Under the pieces are notes generated by a model. That model ran no database searches. It saw only the letters and a program-made list of their open reading frames with translations, and was not told the DNA's origin. A stretch of DNA of 33,867 bases from positions 1-33,867 of the forward strand of contig NZ_BOPC01000079.1 in assembly GCF_016863555.1 (NCBI RefSeq), in the 5' to 3' direction. Below, piece after piece: positions 1 through 6,985 of the stretch (its first letter is position 1; each line of letters begins with the position of its first letter). Made by a program: the position numbers and the translations under genes. This DNA is from Micromonospora qiuiae. Its GTDB lineage: Bacteria > Actinomycetota > Actinomycetes > Mycobacteriales > Micromonosporaceae.

Positions 1-1
1 G

Positions 2-1051
2 ACGCAGCAGACCATCGCCGCCGCTGAACTGTCCGCCAGCGACCTGGCAGGGATCTACTGCGTGGGAGGCAGCGCTCGCCTACCGCACCTGGACGCGGCG
101 ATCACCGAGCACACCGGGATCACCCCGACCATCGTGGCCGAGCCTCAGCTCGTCGCGGCGCTCGGCGCTGCCGAGGCTGGCCCCACGAACCCCGGCCCGG
201 CGGCTGCGGTAGACGTACCGGTGCCGCCGGTGCGCAGGGCTATCGAGATCGCGGTGCCAGGATTCGCGTCCCTGGCGCTGATCTGGCAGTGCATCGTGAC
301 CGCCGAACGACACAACGTCACCCTCGGCATGCACTACTGGGTCAACTTCAACTGGGGTGGACTGGCCATGGCGGCCGTGTTCGCCCTGCTGTCATGCCTC
401 GCTACCGGAACCCTCCTCGGCTCCCTGATCGCAGCGCGCAGTCCGACACCGGACGTCCGAACAGAAGGCGGGAAAGTCAGTATCGGCATCCTCGCTGCCG
501 TCTCCCTCGGAGCCGCCATCACGGGCCTCTACGCCGTGGTCACCAGCCAGTACTTCACCCTGCCGGTGAGTAGCTTCCTGCGCTGGGCACTATGGCCCAT
601 CACCCCTATCGCCGTGTTGGCGCTCGTGATGGCGATCGTTGCCGCCCGCCAGTGGCGCACACCGCACGACGGCTGGTCGGCCCTGCTGGCCACACCAACC
701 GGCTCCGTCATCGCCGCCGCCCTCGGCATGCTGCTGATCCAATATTCCCTGACCGCTCCCCGATGGCCACACATGGTGATATGGATCGACCTCACCGGCC
801 GGGTCGGCGGGCTGCTCCTGGGCACCGGAATCGTCATGGCACTCGTCACCCCGCTGATCTTCCGCATCATCCTGGCCGCACCAATCGCGGTCATCAGCGC
901 CGCGATCGTCAACACACAATCCACCGGCATCCTCGCCGTCTGCTACGCCCTCGCCGTAGCGATCTGGTGGGCAACCCGAGTGTGGACACGCATCATCCAC
1001 CCCACGACCGCCACCACGGCACCCGTCCGACCTCCCGCCAGAGGTGAATAA
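2..1051 (+). CDS. Hsp70-like protein with C-terminal membrane domain (5' end outside window)
   Basis: The frame is open from the first bases of the window, so the 5' end is missing. Residues encoded at about 50-180 (GIYCVGGSARLPHL, then PQLVAALGAA) match the end of an Hsp70/actin-fold ATPase domain, where a VGG(S/A)xR phosphate-binding turn is followed by the P..VALGAA helix. After a Pro/Ala linker, the remaining 270 or so residues hold about seven hydrophobic segments, for example around SLALIWQCIV, GGLAMAAVFALLSCLATG and GILAVCYALAVAIWWA. This is not the substrate-binding domain of DnaK. I infer a membrane-tethered Hsp70-like ATPase of unknown client. The stop is TAA at 1049-1051. Base composition looks less G+C-rich than the core genes to the right, in keeping with accessory DNA. 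GTG at 62 is an internal codon, not the start. Confidence 0.7.
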   Translation, partial: TQQTIAAAELSASDLAGIYCVGGSARLPHLDAAITEHTGITPTIVAEPQLVAALGAAEAGPTNPGPAAAVDVPVPPVRRAIEIAVPGFASLALIWQCIVTAERHNVTLGMHYWVNFNWGGLAMAAVFALLSCLATGTLLGSLIAARSPTPDVRTEGGKVSIGILAAVSLGAAITGLYAVVTSQYFTLPVSSFLRWALWPITPIAVLALVMAIVAARQWRTPHDGWSALLATPTGSVIAAALGMLLIQYSLTAPRWPHMVIWIDLTGRVGGLLLGTGIVMALVTPLIFRIILAAPIAVISAAIVNTQSTGILAVCYALAVAIWWATRVWTRIIHPTTATTAPVRPPARGE

Positions 1052-1216
1052 GACGCGCTGACCACGGCAGCTGATGTCGCCGGCACCGCCGCGCAAGCGG
1101 CAATCGACCCCACCAGTGTTCACGGCGATCCACCTCACCTACCGGATCGCCGGTGCACTCGCTGATTGCGATAGCCCAAAGACAGCGACCGCCACCATGC
1201 ACGCTCACGCTGAAGC

Positions 1217-1600
1217 TCACTCGCCGATGGCTACCTCATTGATCCCCTCGCGGCATGCGACCGGATCGATTTCTCGCGGGACCTTGCGGGACCGGTGAGT
1301 GGTCCCCCAACCCGTTCCTCGCCATCGAGCTGCAAAACACGGCGAAACGGACCACCCGCAGGTGAGTGAGGTGGACCGCCGCCTCTGTGGCGGCGAATAA
1401 GGCGACGACACCGTTGATCGTGACGACGGGCGGGCCGACGCCGTCGAGGATCTGCCGGGCCGTAGATCGCGGCACACCCGCCGACGGCACCGTGACGTCG
1501 TGCCGCAGCACGAGCATCTCAACCGCGTTGGCGTGCCCACCGCCGGCCAAGCAGATGATCCGGTGCAGACGAAGAACCAGGTAGCCGAACGACAGGATCG
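1217..1600 (-). pseudogene. Decayed integrase-type transposase, N-terminal fragment
   Basis: Read on the minus strand from about 1594, the frame gives LSFGYLVLRLHRIICLAGGG and then VEMLVLRHDVTV. This resembles the N-terminus of DDE-type integrase/transposases common in actinobacteria, where I expect a LVLRHELAVLRRQV-type motif. Right after the HDVTV part the match jumps to another frame, which reads CRRRVCRDLRPGR, so a frameshift lies near 1497-1505. No catalytic DDE core, no intact start and no terminal inverted repeats are visible. I regard it as the 5' remnant of an insertion sequence. A chance resemblance cannot be excluded, because the match is one short motif. Confidence 0.4.
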
Positions 1601-1793
1601 ATCATGTCAGCGTCTGCAGTCGAGTCCCCGAACGATCCAGGCGGCAACCCGACCGGCATACAGACTCAATCGAAAGCTAAGAGATCATTAGCCATGAAGG
1701 CAGGCGTCCGCCGAGGCGTGCTCGGCTACCCAAACCATCGAGCTGTAGTATCAGTGCATGCGCACTCAAAGTGCGCACCGATGCGGAAAATCT

Positions 1794-1815
1794 GTGTCCG
1801 AGGGGGGACTTGAAC
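1794..1815 (-). other. 3' tip of a tRNA-Leu gene (probable att footprint)
   Basis: On the minus strand this reads GTTCAAGTCCCCCC followed by TCGGACAC: a T-loop, the 3' half of a T-stem and the 3' strand of an acceptor stem. It matches from memory the end of actinobacterial tRNA-Leu genes that begin GTCCGAGTGGCGGAA. The 5' half of the T-stem (expected GGGGG) is absent; the sequence before GTTC is CAGCCGGT. The rest of the tRNA is therefore missing. A fragment running from the T-loop to the 3' end is what site-specific integration into a tRNA gene leaves at the far attachment site. Confidence 0.55.
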
Positions 1816-1829
1816 ACCGGCTGGCCGGG

Positions 1830-1909
1830 CGATAGCCCCCATCATTGTCGGTGGTCACCTTCCAGCACTCGGACAAGTCCGTCTGGCGCACGCCGGCACG
1901 GGGCTATCG
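1830..1909. repeat. 10-bp inverted repeat around the 3' end of the broken gene
   Basis: CGATAGCCCC (1830-1839) and GGGGCTATCG (1900-1909) are perfect inverted copies about 60 bases apart. The right arm contains the stop codon of the minus-strand gene at 1904. It could act in transcript end formation or be a protein-binding site; no U-tract is seen. Confidence 0.4.
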
Positions 1910-3056
1910 GTCGCGATCTTCCAGGTTGAGGCGATGCCGGTCAGCGAATGCGCGGGCACGTACCTCGTTGTTGAAGGCGGTGTCGATCTCGTCGTCCCAT
2001 TCGTCGTCGGTCACGTCGTCCCGGGGGCTGGCGGGCTGCTCGGCGTATTCGTGGTAGACGAGCCAGCAGCCACGTATTCCGTCGAGAAGGTCTTCGAGCA
2101 TGTCGCGGGCGGGACGACGCGGGTCCAGAGTGGTCAGCCGGATCGTCGTGAACTCGGCGTGCGCCTCGGGGTCGTCCGCCCCGTACCGTTCCACGTTCTC
2201 GTCCGCTTCCTCGATTTTGTCTCGTAGCTCATCGATGTCAGGTGCCTTGCCCTCAGCCACCGCCATGGCGTCGCTGATCATGCTGGTAACCACATGCGTG
2301 GGTGACAGACCGATCTCCATCAGCTCCAGCACTGCGGTCGGCGTCGCGTGCGGTAGTGCCTCGATGTCGTCGGCTTCCATCACGATCTCGGTCACGGCGG
2401 TCCCGGACAGCTCCGAGGTCACTTCGGCGGCGGCCTGCAGCCAGTGCGCGGCCCGCCACGCACGCCGAGGTCGGGTCGAGGTTGAGAAACAATTCGCCCG
2501 CGCCGAGCGGATCGTCAGTCAGGATCTGGTTGGCGGCGGCGACCTGGACCGGCGAGGCGTCTTGCCGGGTGAGTTGCACCGCCTGGGTCGAACGTCCCGA
2601 CAGGTCTCCCAGTTCGGCGCCCTCCACCGCGGCGATCTCGGTCTGCACATCGGCGATGACGGCTGCGGTGAGATCGGTGACCGCGGCGGTGTGCAGGCAA
2701 CGTCCCACTCGGTGGGCGTACTCCTCGACGGGGTCGTATGAGACGGTCAGGATGCCATCGTCGTCAGGCAGGTTCGGCTTGCTGATGTGTGCCGTCACCG
2801 AGGCGAACTGGTTGCGGGTCCGCTCTCGTCGCCACCCCTCACTGTTGAGCTCCAGGCTGTCGGCGGCGCTCGCCGGGTGCGTGTAGCAGCGCCACAGCGC
2901 TTCGGACAGCCGTGACAACTCGGCTGCCAGCGCCAGCCGCTGCCTTGATGTCGCGCTCGCCGGCAGCGTCGCGACCTGAGTCGCGACAGATCCGTAGCCG
3001 GTTTCCCAGCTCGCCATCAACTCGCTACGGCTCTCGTCGACCGCGTACCGCGTCAT
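1904..3056 (-). pseudogene. Accessory protein of unknown function, split by a one-base frameshift
   Basis: Two minus-strand frames together make one protein of about 383 residues. The first starts at ATG 3056, with a strong ribosome site (GGAAGGGGAGG) just upstream, and reads to LFLNLDPTSACVA. The second carries on as AHWLQAAAEVTSELSG and ends at 1904. Removing one G from the GGG at 2452-2454 joins them in frame as DPTSACVAAAHWLQAAAEV. The same amino-acid style on both sides and the clean repair show a single gene. The C-terminal part is acidic (repeated DD, EE and DE pairs). No catalytic motif or membrane segment is seen and I do not recognise the family. It follows the integrase on the same strand, so it is probably cargo or remnant of the integrated element. 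Either a real pseudogene or a homopolymer sequencing error. Confidence 0.65.
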
Positions 3057-3096
3057 CGCCTCCCCTTCCGAAAGCTCGCCGCAGCCTACCGGTGAC

Positions 3097-3134
3097 GGCG
3101 CGGTCACACACGGCCCCGCGTGTGTGACCGCGCC
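3097..3134 (-). terminator. 16-bp perfect hairpin after the integrase gene
   Basis: GGCGCGGTCACACACG (3097-3112) and CGTGTGTGACCGCGCC (3119-3134) form a perfect 16-bp stem with a six-base loop. It lies 10 bases past the integrase stop and upstream of the next minus-strand start at 3056. The position fits an intrinsic terminator, though there is no U-tract. A binding site for a regulator or recombination protein is the alternative. Confidence 0.55.
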
Positions 3135-3144
3135 AGTCGACCGC

Positions 3145-4104
3145 CTATACGCGCTCGCCGATACCCAGTCGCGCCTGTGTCTCTTGTGCCCGTTCGGCTG
3201 CGGCGCTGGCGCCGTAGTGGCGGGGCATGTCCTCTGATGTCCATCCGAGCAGGAGCATCAAGTCACCGGTGTCGCCGCCGGCGCGTTTCCACTCGTGGGC
3301 GAAGCTGTGCCGCCACCGGTGCGCGTGCACGTCCGCCACCCCGGCCGCCGCCCCCAACCGCTTGAGCAGGATCTTGATGCCGTTCGGAGCCAAGGGCGCG
3401 CTGCCGCGTTCGGCCAGGCACAGGTTCGGCAGGGCAGCGCCTCTGTGCTTGTCCCGGGCCCGCAGATACCGGGACAGCGCCCGGGCCGTCTTGGGTCCGA
3501 ACCGTACCCGCCGATCCTTCGCGCCCTTTCCGTGGAAACGCACCGACTCCGTGTTCAGATCCACGTCAGCGACCAGGAGGTTGCCGACCTCCGACAGGCG
3601 TGCGCCGGTGTTGCAGTACAACCGGACCAACGCCTCGTCGCGCAGATTCGCGAAGCCTTTGCCCTTGCAGGCGTCGAGCAACTTGCTGGTGTCCTCGTCC
3701 CGCATGACCGGGATCAGCTTCCGGGGTGTCTTCGGCTGCCGCACCCGTTCCATCGGCGAGCGGTCGATGGCCTCCTCGTCGACGAGCAGCCACTTGAAGA
3801 ACTGCTGCAGTCCCTTGTGCTTGTTCAACGCCGTCGACGCGGACCTGGTCTCGATCATCCAACCTTGGAAAGCCTCCACATGCGCCCGCGTCACCGCACA
3901 CGGATCCTCGGCCGCGTCCACGGCGTCCGGATCCGGCGACTGCTCTGCCAGATAGCGGCCAAGCTGCGCGGCGGCCAACAGGTAGTTGTAGCGGGTGGTC
4001 TCCGGATAGTTCCCCGCCCGCAGGGACCGGTCCCAGTCGCGGAGGAACCCGGCCCAGGTCCGGGAGAGCCCGGCGGTGAGTTTTTGAAGATCCAGTAGTG
4101 GCAT
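3145..4104 (-). CDS. Tyrosine recombinase (phage/ICE-type integrase)
   Basis: This 319-residue protein has the two-domain plan of site-specific tyrosine recombinases. The N-terminal SAM-like core-binding domain covers about residues 10-115 (RNYPETTRYNY-like helix, ALNKHKGLQQFFKWL). The catalytic domain follows with R169 in TGARLSEV, K193 in HGKGAKDRRV, H262 and R265 in HRWRHSFAHEW, W288 in LLGWTS at the second His/Trp position, and the nucleophile Y297 in RHYGAS. All expected catalytic residues are present, so it should be active. It lies 113 bases beyond the 3' end of tRNA-Pro, on the same strand, the usual layout for an integrase beside its attB tRNA. The start is the ATG at 4104; the upstream ribosome site is weak. 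Excisionase and transfer genes are not visible, so the rest of the element is outside the window or lost. Confidence 0.9.
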   Translation of the reverse strand: MPLLDLQKLTAGLSRTWAGFLRDWDRSLRAGNYPETTRYNYLLAAAQLGRYLAEQSPDPDAVDAAEDPCAVTRAHVEAFQGWMIETRSASTALNKHKGLQQFFKWLLVDEEAIDRSPMERVRQPKTPRKLIPVMRDEDTSKLLDACKGKGFANLRDEALVRLYCNTGARLSEVGNLLVADVDLNTESVRFHGKGAKDRRVRFGPKTARALSRYLRARDKHRGAALPNLCLAERGSAPLAPNGIKILLKRLGAAAGVADVHAHRWRHSFAHEWKRAGGDTGDLMLLLGWTSEDMPRHYGASAAAERAQETQARLGIGERV

Positions 4105-4170
4105 GACAACCTGCCCGAGTCAAGGAGTCCAACAGCGGCGTGCTAGACCAGGCATCCATGCCGAGCAATG

Positions 4171-4211
4171 AAAAGAGGGCTCCCACAAGTCTCTGACCTG
4201 CGGAAACCCTC
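4171..4211 (-). terminator. Intrinsic terminator of tRNA-Pro
   Basis: On the minus strand, GAGGG begins seven bases past the tRNA 3' end and pairs with CCCTC, which is followed by TTTT. The interior adds further imperfect pairs (TCCGCA with TGTGGGA). The stem plus U-run right after a tRNA is a good terminator candidate. Confidence 0.5.
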
Positions 4212-4217
4212 TCGCTG

Positions 4218-4291
<74 letters not shown>

Positions 4292-4451
4292 ATGCCGCCG
4301 CAAGGTCTCCCGCGACGGCCGGTACAGCTTAGCGCAGGATCTGTCCCGCGTCGCACAGGCCCCTCTGGCGGACGCACGACCCCACCGACCAGCCCTACAC
4401 TCGCCAGGCGCAGGCGGTCTTGAGGTCTCCGCGTCCTGCTCGGCTACGGCT

Positions 4452-5405
4452 TCAGCCGAATGCGCCTGCAGCCTCGTGAAGATAGGTGAGGAAGCGGCTG
4501 ACCGCAGGCGGTCGGGACCGTCCGACAACGGTGGCGGCGAAGATCCGGCGGATGGACTCGTCGTCGGGGTGCAGGCTCAGCAACGTGATGTCGGCGGGCG
4601 CTCCCCGCACGGCCAGGGCCGGAACAAGGGCCACGCCGAGCCCGACCGCGACACAGCCGAGTTTGCCGGTCCACTCCGCGGCGACGATGTCGACGCGGGG
4701 TTGGAAGCCGCTGGGCAGGCTGGCCCGCAGCAGGTTCTCCTCGTCGGTCGCCGAGCCCACGATGAACGGGTCGTCGGCCAACTCCACCAGCCGCACCGTG
4801 CGCCGTCGGGCGAGCCGGTGGTCGCGCGAGACCGCGACCAGCAGTCGCTCGTCGACCAGATGATGCAGGTGGAAACGCGAGGTATCGATCTGAGTCGTCG
4901 GCGACGTGCTCACCGCGGCGGCGTCAGCCTCCCGCGCGGTATCGGTCTGGGTCGCCGGCGACATGCTCACCACGGCGATGTCGGCCTCGCCGGCGGTCAG
5001 GCGATCCAAGAGCGACGGCGTCATCCCCTCGACCAGCGACAACGCCACCTGCGGATACGCGGCGCGGAACGACGCGAGAGCGCGGGGAACGAGTGCCGCG
5101 ACGGCGGTAGGGAACGCCCCGACGCGCAGCCGGCCGCTGCCCAGGCCGCGCAGTTCGTCGAGGTCTCGTCGGACGGCCACGAGCCGGTCGAGCAACGCCT
5201 CCGCGTGCGGCAACAGGAGGCGCCCTTCTTCGCTGAGTGTCACGCCCCGGGGCAGTCGGTCGAACAGTCGTGCCCCGATGTCCGCTTCCAGGGCGGCGAT
5301 CTGCCGCGACACGGCGGATTGGGTGAAGCGCAGCTGGCGGGCGGCGGCGGTGATCGAGCCGTGGCGCGCGACGGCCCGGAACACCTCCAGAAGTTGGGTC
5401 TCCAC
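4452..5405 (-). CDS. LysR-family transcriptional regulator
   Basis: A 317-residue protein of normal LysR length. Residues 1-60 are the winged helix-turn-helix (FRAVARHGSITAAARQLRFTQ, SAVSRQIAALEADIGARLFDR), and a linker helix leads to the periplasmic-binding-like effector domain from about 92 (GRLRVGAFPT). It is divergent from the oxidoreductase/RidA operon across 79 bases, the standard layout for a LysR protein controlling its neighbours and itself; that target is inference. The start is GTG at 5405. A TAGCAT box six bases upstream and no ribosome site suggest a leaderless transcript. Oddly, residues 142-160 are duplicated as 161-179 inside the effector domain, which may change or impair ligand sensing. 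The effector is unknown. Confidence 0.92.
   Translation of the reverse strand: METQLLEVFRAVARHGSITAAARQLRFTQSAVSRQIAALEADIGARLFDRLPRGVTLSEEGRLLLPHAEALLDRLVAVRRDLDELRGLGSGRLRVGAFPTAVAALVPRALASFRAAYPQVALSLVEGMTPSLLDRLTAGEADIAVVSMSPATQTDTAREADAAAVSTSPTTQIDTSRFHLHHLVDERLLVAVSRDHRLARRRTVRLVELADDPFIVGSATDEENLLRASLPSGFQPRVDIVAAEWTGKLGCVAVGLGVALVPALAVRGAPADITLLSLHPDDESIRRIFAATVVGRSRPPAVSRFLTYLHEAAGAFG
4869..4982 (-). repeat. 57-bp tandem duplication inside the LysR gene
   Basis: Two adjacent 57-base units encode DIAVVSMSPATQTDTAREA and DAAAVSTSPTTQIDTSRFH. They have diverged at several positions, so the duplication is not new, and the reading frame is kept. Confidence 0.85.
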
Positions 5406-5484
5406 CTTCGCATGCTAGTGACGCATGGCAGGGATGCAAGACATTCGTTAGTCGCATGCTGGGATCGGTTCTAGCGTGGCCGCC
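5406..5484. promoter_or_regulatory. Divergent promoter region, LysR gene / oxidoreductase operon
   Basis: The 79-base gap holds a minus-strand box TAGCAT (5417-5412), six bases before GTG 5405, and a plus-strand box TAGCGT (5472-5477), seven bases before ATG 5485. Neither gene has a Shine-Dalgarno sequence, so both may be leaderless. The 9-mer TCGCATGCT occurs at 5408-5416 and again at 5452-5460, 44 bases apart (about four helical turns), one copy over each -10 box. These are candidate LysR half-sites. Confidence 0.45.
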
Positions 5485-6336
5485 ATGACTGACATCGCAG
5501 TGTTGGGCACCGGGCGGATGGGCACGGCGGTCGCGCGCCGGCTGTTAGCGGGAGGCAACCGGGTCAGCGTGTGGAACCGCACCCCCACCAAGGCCAGGGC
5601 GCTGGCCGCAGCGGGAGCCCACGTCGCCACGACGCCAGCTGCCGCGGTGGCCCGGGCCGATCTGGTGCTCACCTTGCTGACGGACGCCGCGGCGGTGGAG
5701 GCCACGCTGTTCGGCGCCGACTCCACCCTGGCGGCCCTCCGGTCGGGAGCGATCGTGGTCCAGATGTCGACGATCGCGCCCGACGAGATGAGCCGGATCG
5801 CCGCACGCCTGCCCGCTTCGGTGCCGTTGCTCGATGCCCCGGTCGGCGGCAGCGTGGACGCTGTGACGGCTGGCGAACTGACGATTTTCGCTGGTGGCCC
5901 GGCTGCCATCGTGGATCTCGCCGAGCCCGTGCTGCGGGACCTGGGCACCATCCGCCGCTGCGGTCCGGTCGGCGCCGGGGCCGCCCTGAAGCTCGTGGTC
6001 AACACGGCGCTGGTCACCGCGCTCGGCGCCTTGCACGACACGCTCGTCGTCGCCGACGGACTCGGCGTCGACCGGGCGGTGGCCCTCGATGCTCTCGCCG
6101 CCGGACCGTTGGGCAGCGCGATCCGGCGGGCGACCGCGAGCGGTGCGTCCTTCCCGATCGCCCTCGCTGTCAAGGATGGACGGCTGGCGCTGGGGGCGGC
6201 GGGCGCCGCTCCGGTGGCGCCAGCCACCCCGCTGGCACCGGCCACCCCGGTGGCGGTCGCCACGCTGCATCTGCTCGACGCCGCTGCCGATCAGGGCGCG
6301 GACGTGTCATCCCTCATCACGTTGGAGAATCGATGA
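5485..6336 (+). CDS. NAD(P)-dependent oxidoreductase, beta-hydroxyacid dehydrogenase / imine reductase type
   Basis: A 283-residue protein. The Rossmann motif GTGRMG is at 8-13 and NRTPTK at 31-36, where an Arg and polar residues favour NADP. The substrate loop DAPVGGS is at 117-123, and the catalytic-helix pair K169/N173 sits in ALKLVVNTAL. This matches the 3-hydroxyisobutyrate dehydrogenase superfamily, which reduces or oxidises small hydroxyacids or imines; the substrate cannot be told. I chose ATG 5485 over the in-frame GTG at 5476 because the Rossmann strand should begin within a few residues of the start. Residues 241-260 are unusual: APATP-like units (APVAPATPLAPATPVAVAT) replace the normal helix there. 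The stop overlaps the RidA gene start by four bases (ATGA), so the two are co-translated. Probably controlled by the divergent LysR protein. Confidence 0.85.
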   Translation: MTDIAVLGTGRMGTAVARRLLAGGNRVSVWNRTPTKARALAAAGAHVATTPAAAVARADLVLTLLTDAAAVEATLFGADSTLAALRSGAIVVQMSTIAPDEMSRIAARLPASVPLLDAPVGGSVDAVTAGELTIFAGGPAAIVDLAEPVLRDLGTIRRCGPVGAGAALKLVVNTALVTALGALHDTLVVADGLGVDRAVALDALAAGPLGSAIRRATASGASFPIALAVKDGRLALGAAGAAPVAPATPLAPATPVAVATLHLLDAAADQGADVSSLITLENR

Positions 6337-6755
6337 ACCTGACGCTGGACAACCCGCCGACCGTGGCCGCGCCGTTCGGCGACCGCTTCGCTCATGTGGC
6401 CCGCCTGGATCTCGGGGGCGGTGCGCTGCTGATGCTCGCCGGGCAGGTCGCCGTCGACGACACCGGCGAGATCGTGGCACCCGGCGACGCCGGCGCGCAG
6501 GCGATACGGATCTTCGAGATCATTCGCCAAGTTCTCGCCGCGCACGGCGCGGCCTTCGCCGACATCCTGCACATCCGCACTTTCATGACCAGCCTGGACG
6601 ACCTGCCCGCCTACGGCGCGGTACGCCGCAGCCTGTTTCCCGCCGGCGGGAACACTGCCCCGCCGGCCAGCACGACCCTCGAGGTGAGCCGGCTCTTCCT
6701 TCCCGGTGCGGTCCTGGAGATCGAGGTCACGGCGGCGGCGCGGGCCTCAACCTGA
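6333..6755 (+). CDS. RidA (YjgF/YER057c/UK114) family protein
   Basis: A 140-residue protein of typical family size, with the chorismate-mutase-like trimeric fold: LMLAGQVAVDDTGEIV, then the FEIIRQVLAAHGAAFADILHIRTFMTSLDDL helices, and the C-terminal strand VLEIEVTAAA. Classical RidA enzymes hydrolyse reactive enamine/imine intermediates and need an Arg in a PARS-type motif before the last strands. Here the matching stretch reads PPASTTLEV, with Ala where Arg is expected, so it is probably not a true imine deaminase of the RidA subgroup. Co-translated with the dehydrogenase (ATGA overlap at 6333-6336), it may act on that enzyme's product; this is inference. A 35-bp tandem repeat follows 20 bases after its stop. 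Confidence 0.85.
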   Translation: MNLTLDNPPTVAAPFGDRFAHVARLDLGGGALLMLAGQVAVDDTGEIVAPGDAGAQAIRIFEIIRQVLAAHGAAFADILHIRTFMTSLDDLPAYGAVRRSLFPAGGNTAPPASTTLEVSRLFLPGAVLEIEVTAAARAST

Positions 6756-6775
6756 AGCAGCTCTGGGGCAGCGCG

Positions 6776-6845
6776 CCGTCTCGGATCGTTCAGGGCGGTC
6801 ACCCGCACCACCGTCTCGGATCGTTCAGGGCGGTCACCCGCACCA
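6776..6845. repeat. Perfect 35-bp tandem repeat, two copies
   Basis: The units 6776-6810 and 6811-6845 are identical, each beginning CCGTCTCGGATCGTTCAGGG. They lie between RidA and the end of der. A small hairpin, CTAGG-GCAT-CCTAG, follows at 6849-6862. No coding sense is evident. Confidence 0.9.
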
Positions 6846-6940
6846 CCGCTAGGGCATCCTAGGAAGATAGGTTCGGGAGTCGGGGCAGGGCCTGAGCCGG
6901 ACGTCAGGCGAGACGGCCAGGCCGGAGGTGGACATAGAGA

Positions 6941-6975
6941 CGGGCAGGGCCGGGGAAGCACCCCGACCCTGCCCG
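6941..6975 (-). terminator. Hairpin after der
   Basis: CGGGCAGGG (6941-6949) pairs with CCCTGCCCG (6967-6975), with an inner GGGG/CCCC pairing and loop AAGCA. It lies just past the der stop, between convergent genes, and could end transcripts from both sides. There is no U-tract. Confidence 0.5.
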
Positions 6976-6985
6976 GGAACGACGA

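Larger units (their letters stand above)
1052..1903. other. 852-base stretch without an intact gene
   Basis: I see no convincing complete gene here. Open frames on both strands are short and low in complexity. The stretch contains the transposase-like remnant (1217-1600), a perfect 7-bp hairpin at 1759-1777 (TGCGCAC, loop TCAAA, GTGCGCA), the tRNA-Leu 3' fragment at 1794-1815, and one arm plus the loop of a 10-bp inverted repeat (1830-1909). Together these look like the worn junction of past integrations. Confidence 0.6.

Noticed and set aside
6776..6845. CRISPR or small-RNA locus
   Set aside because: The two units are directly adjacent without spacer, and no promoter/terminator pair is evident.
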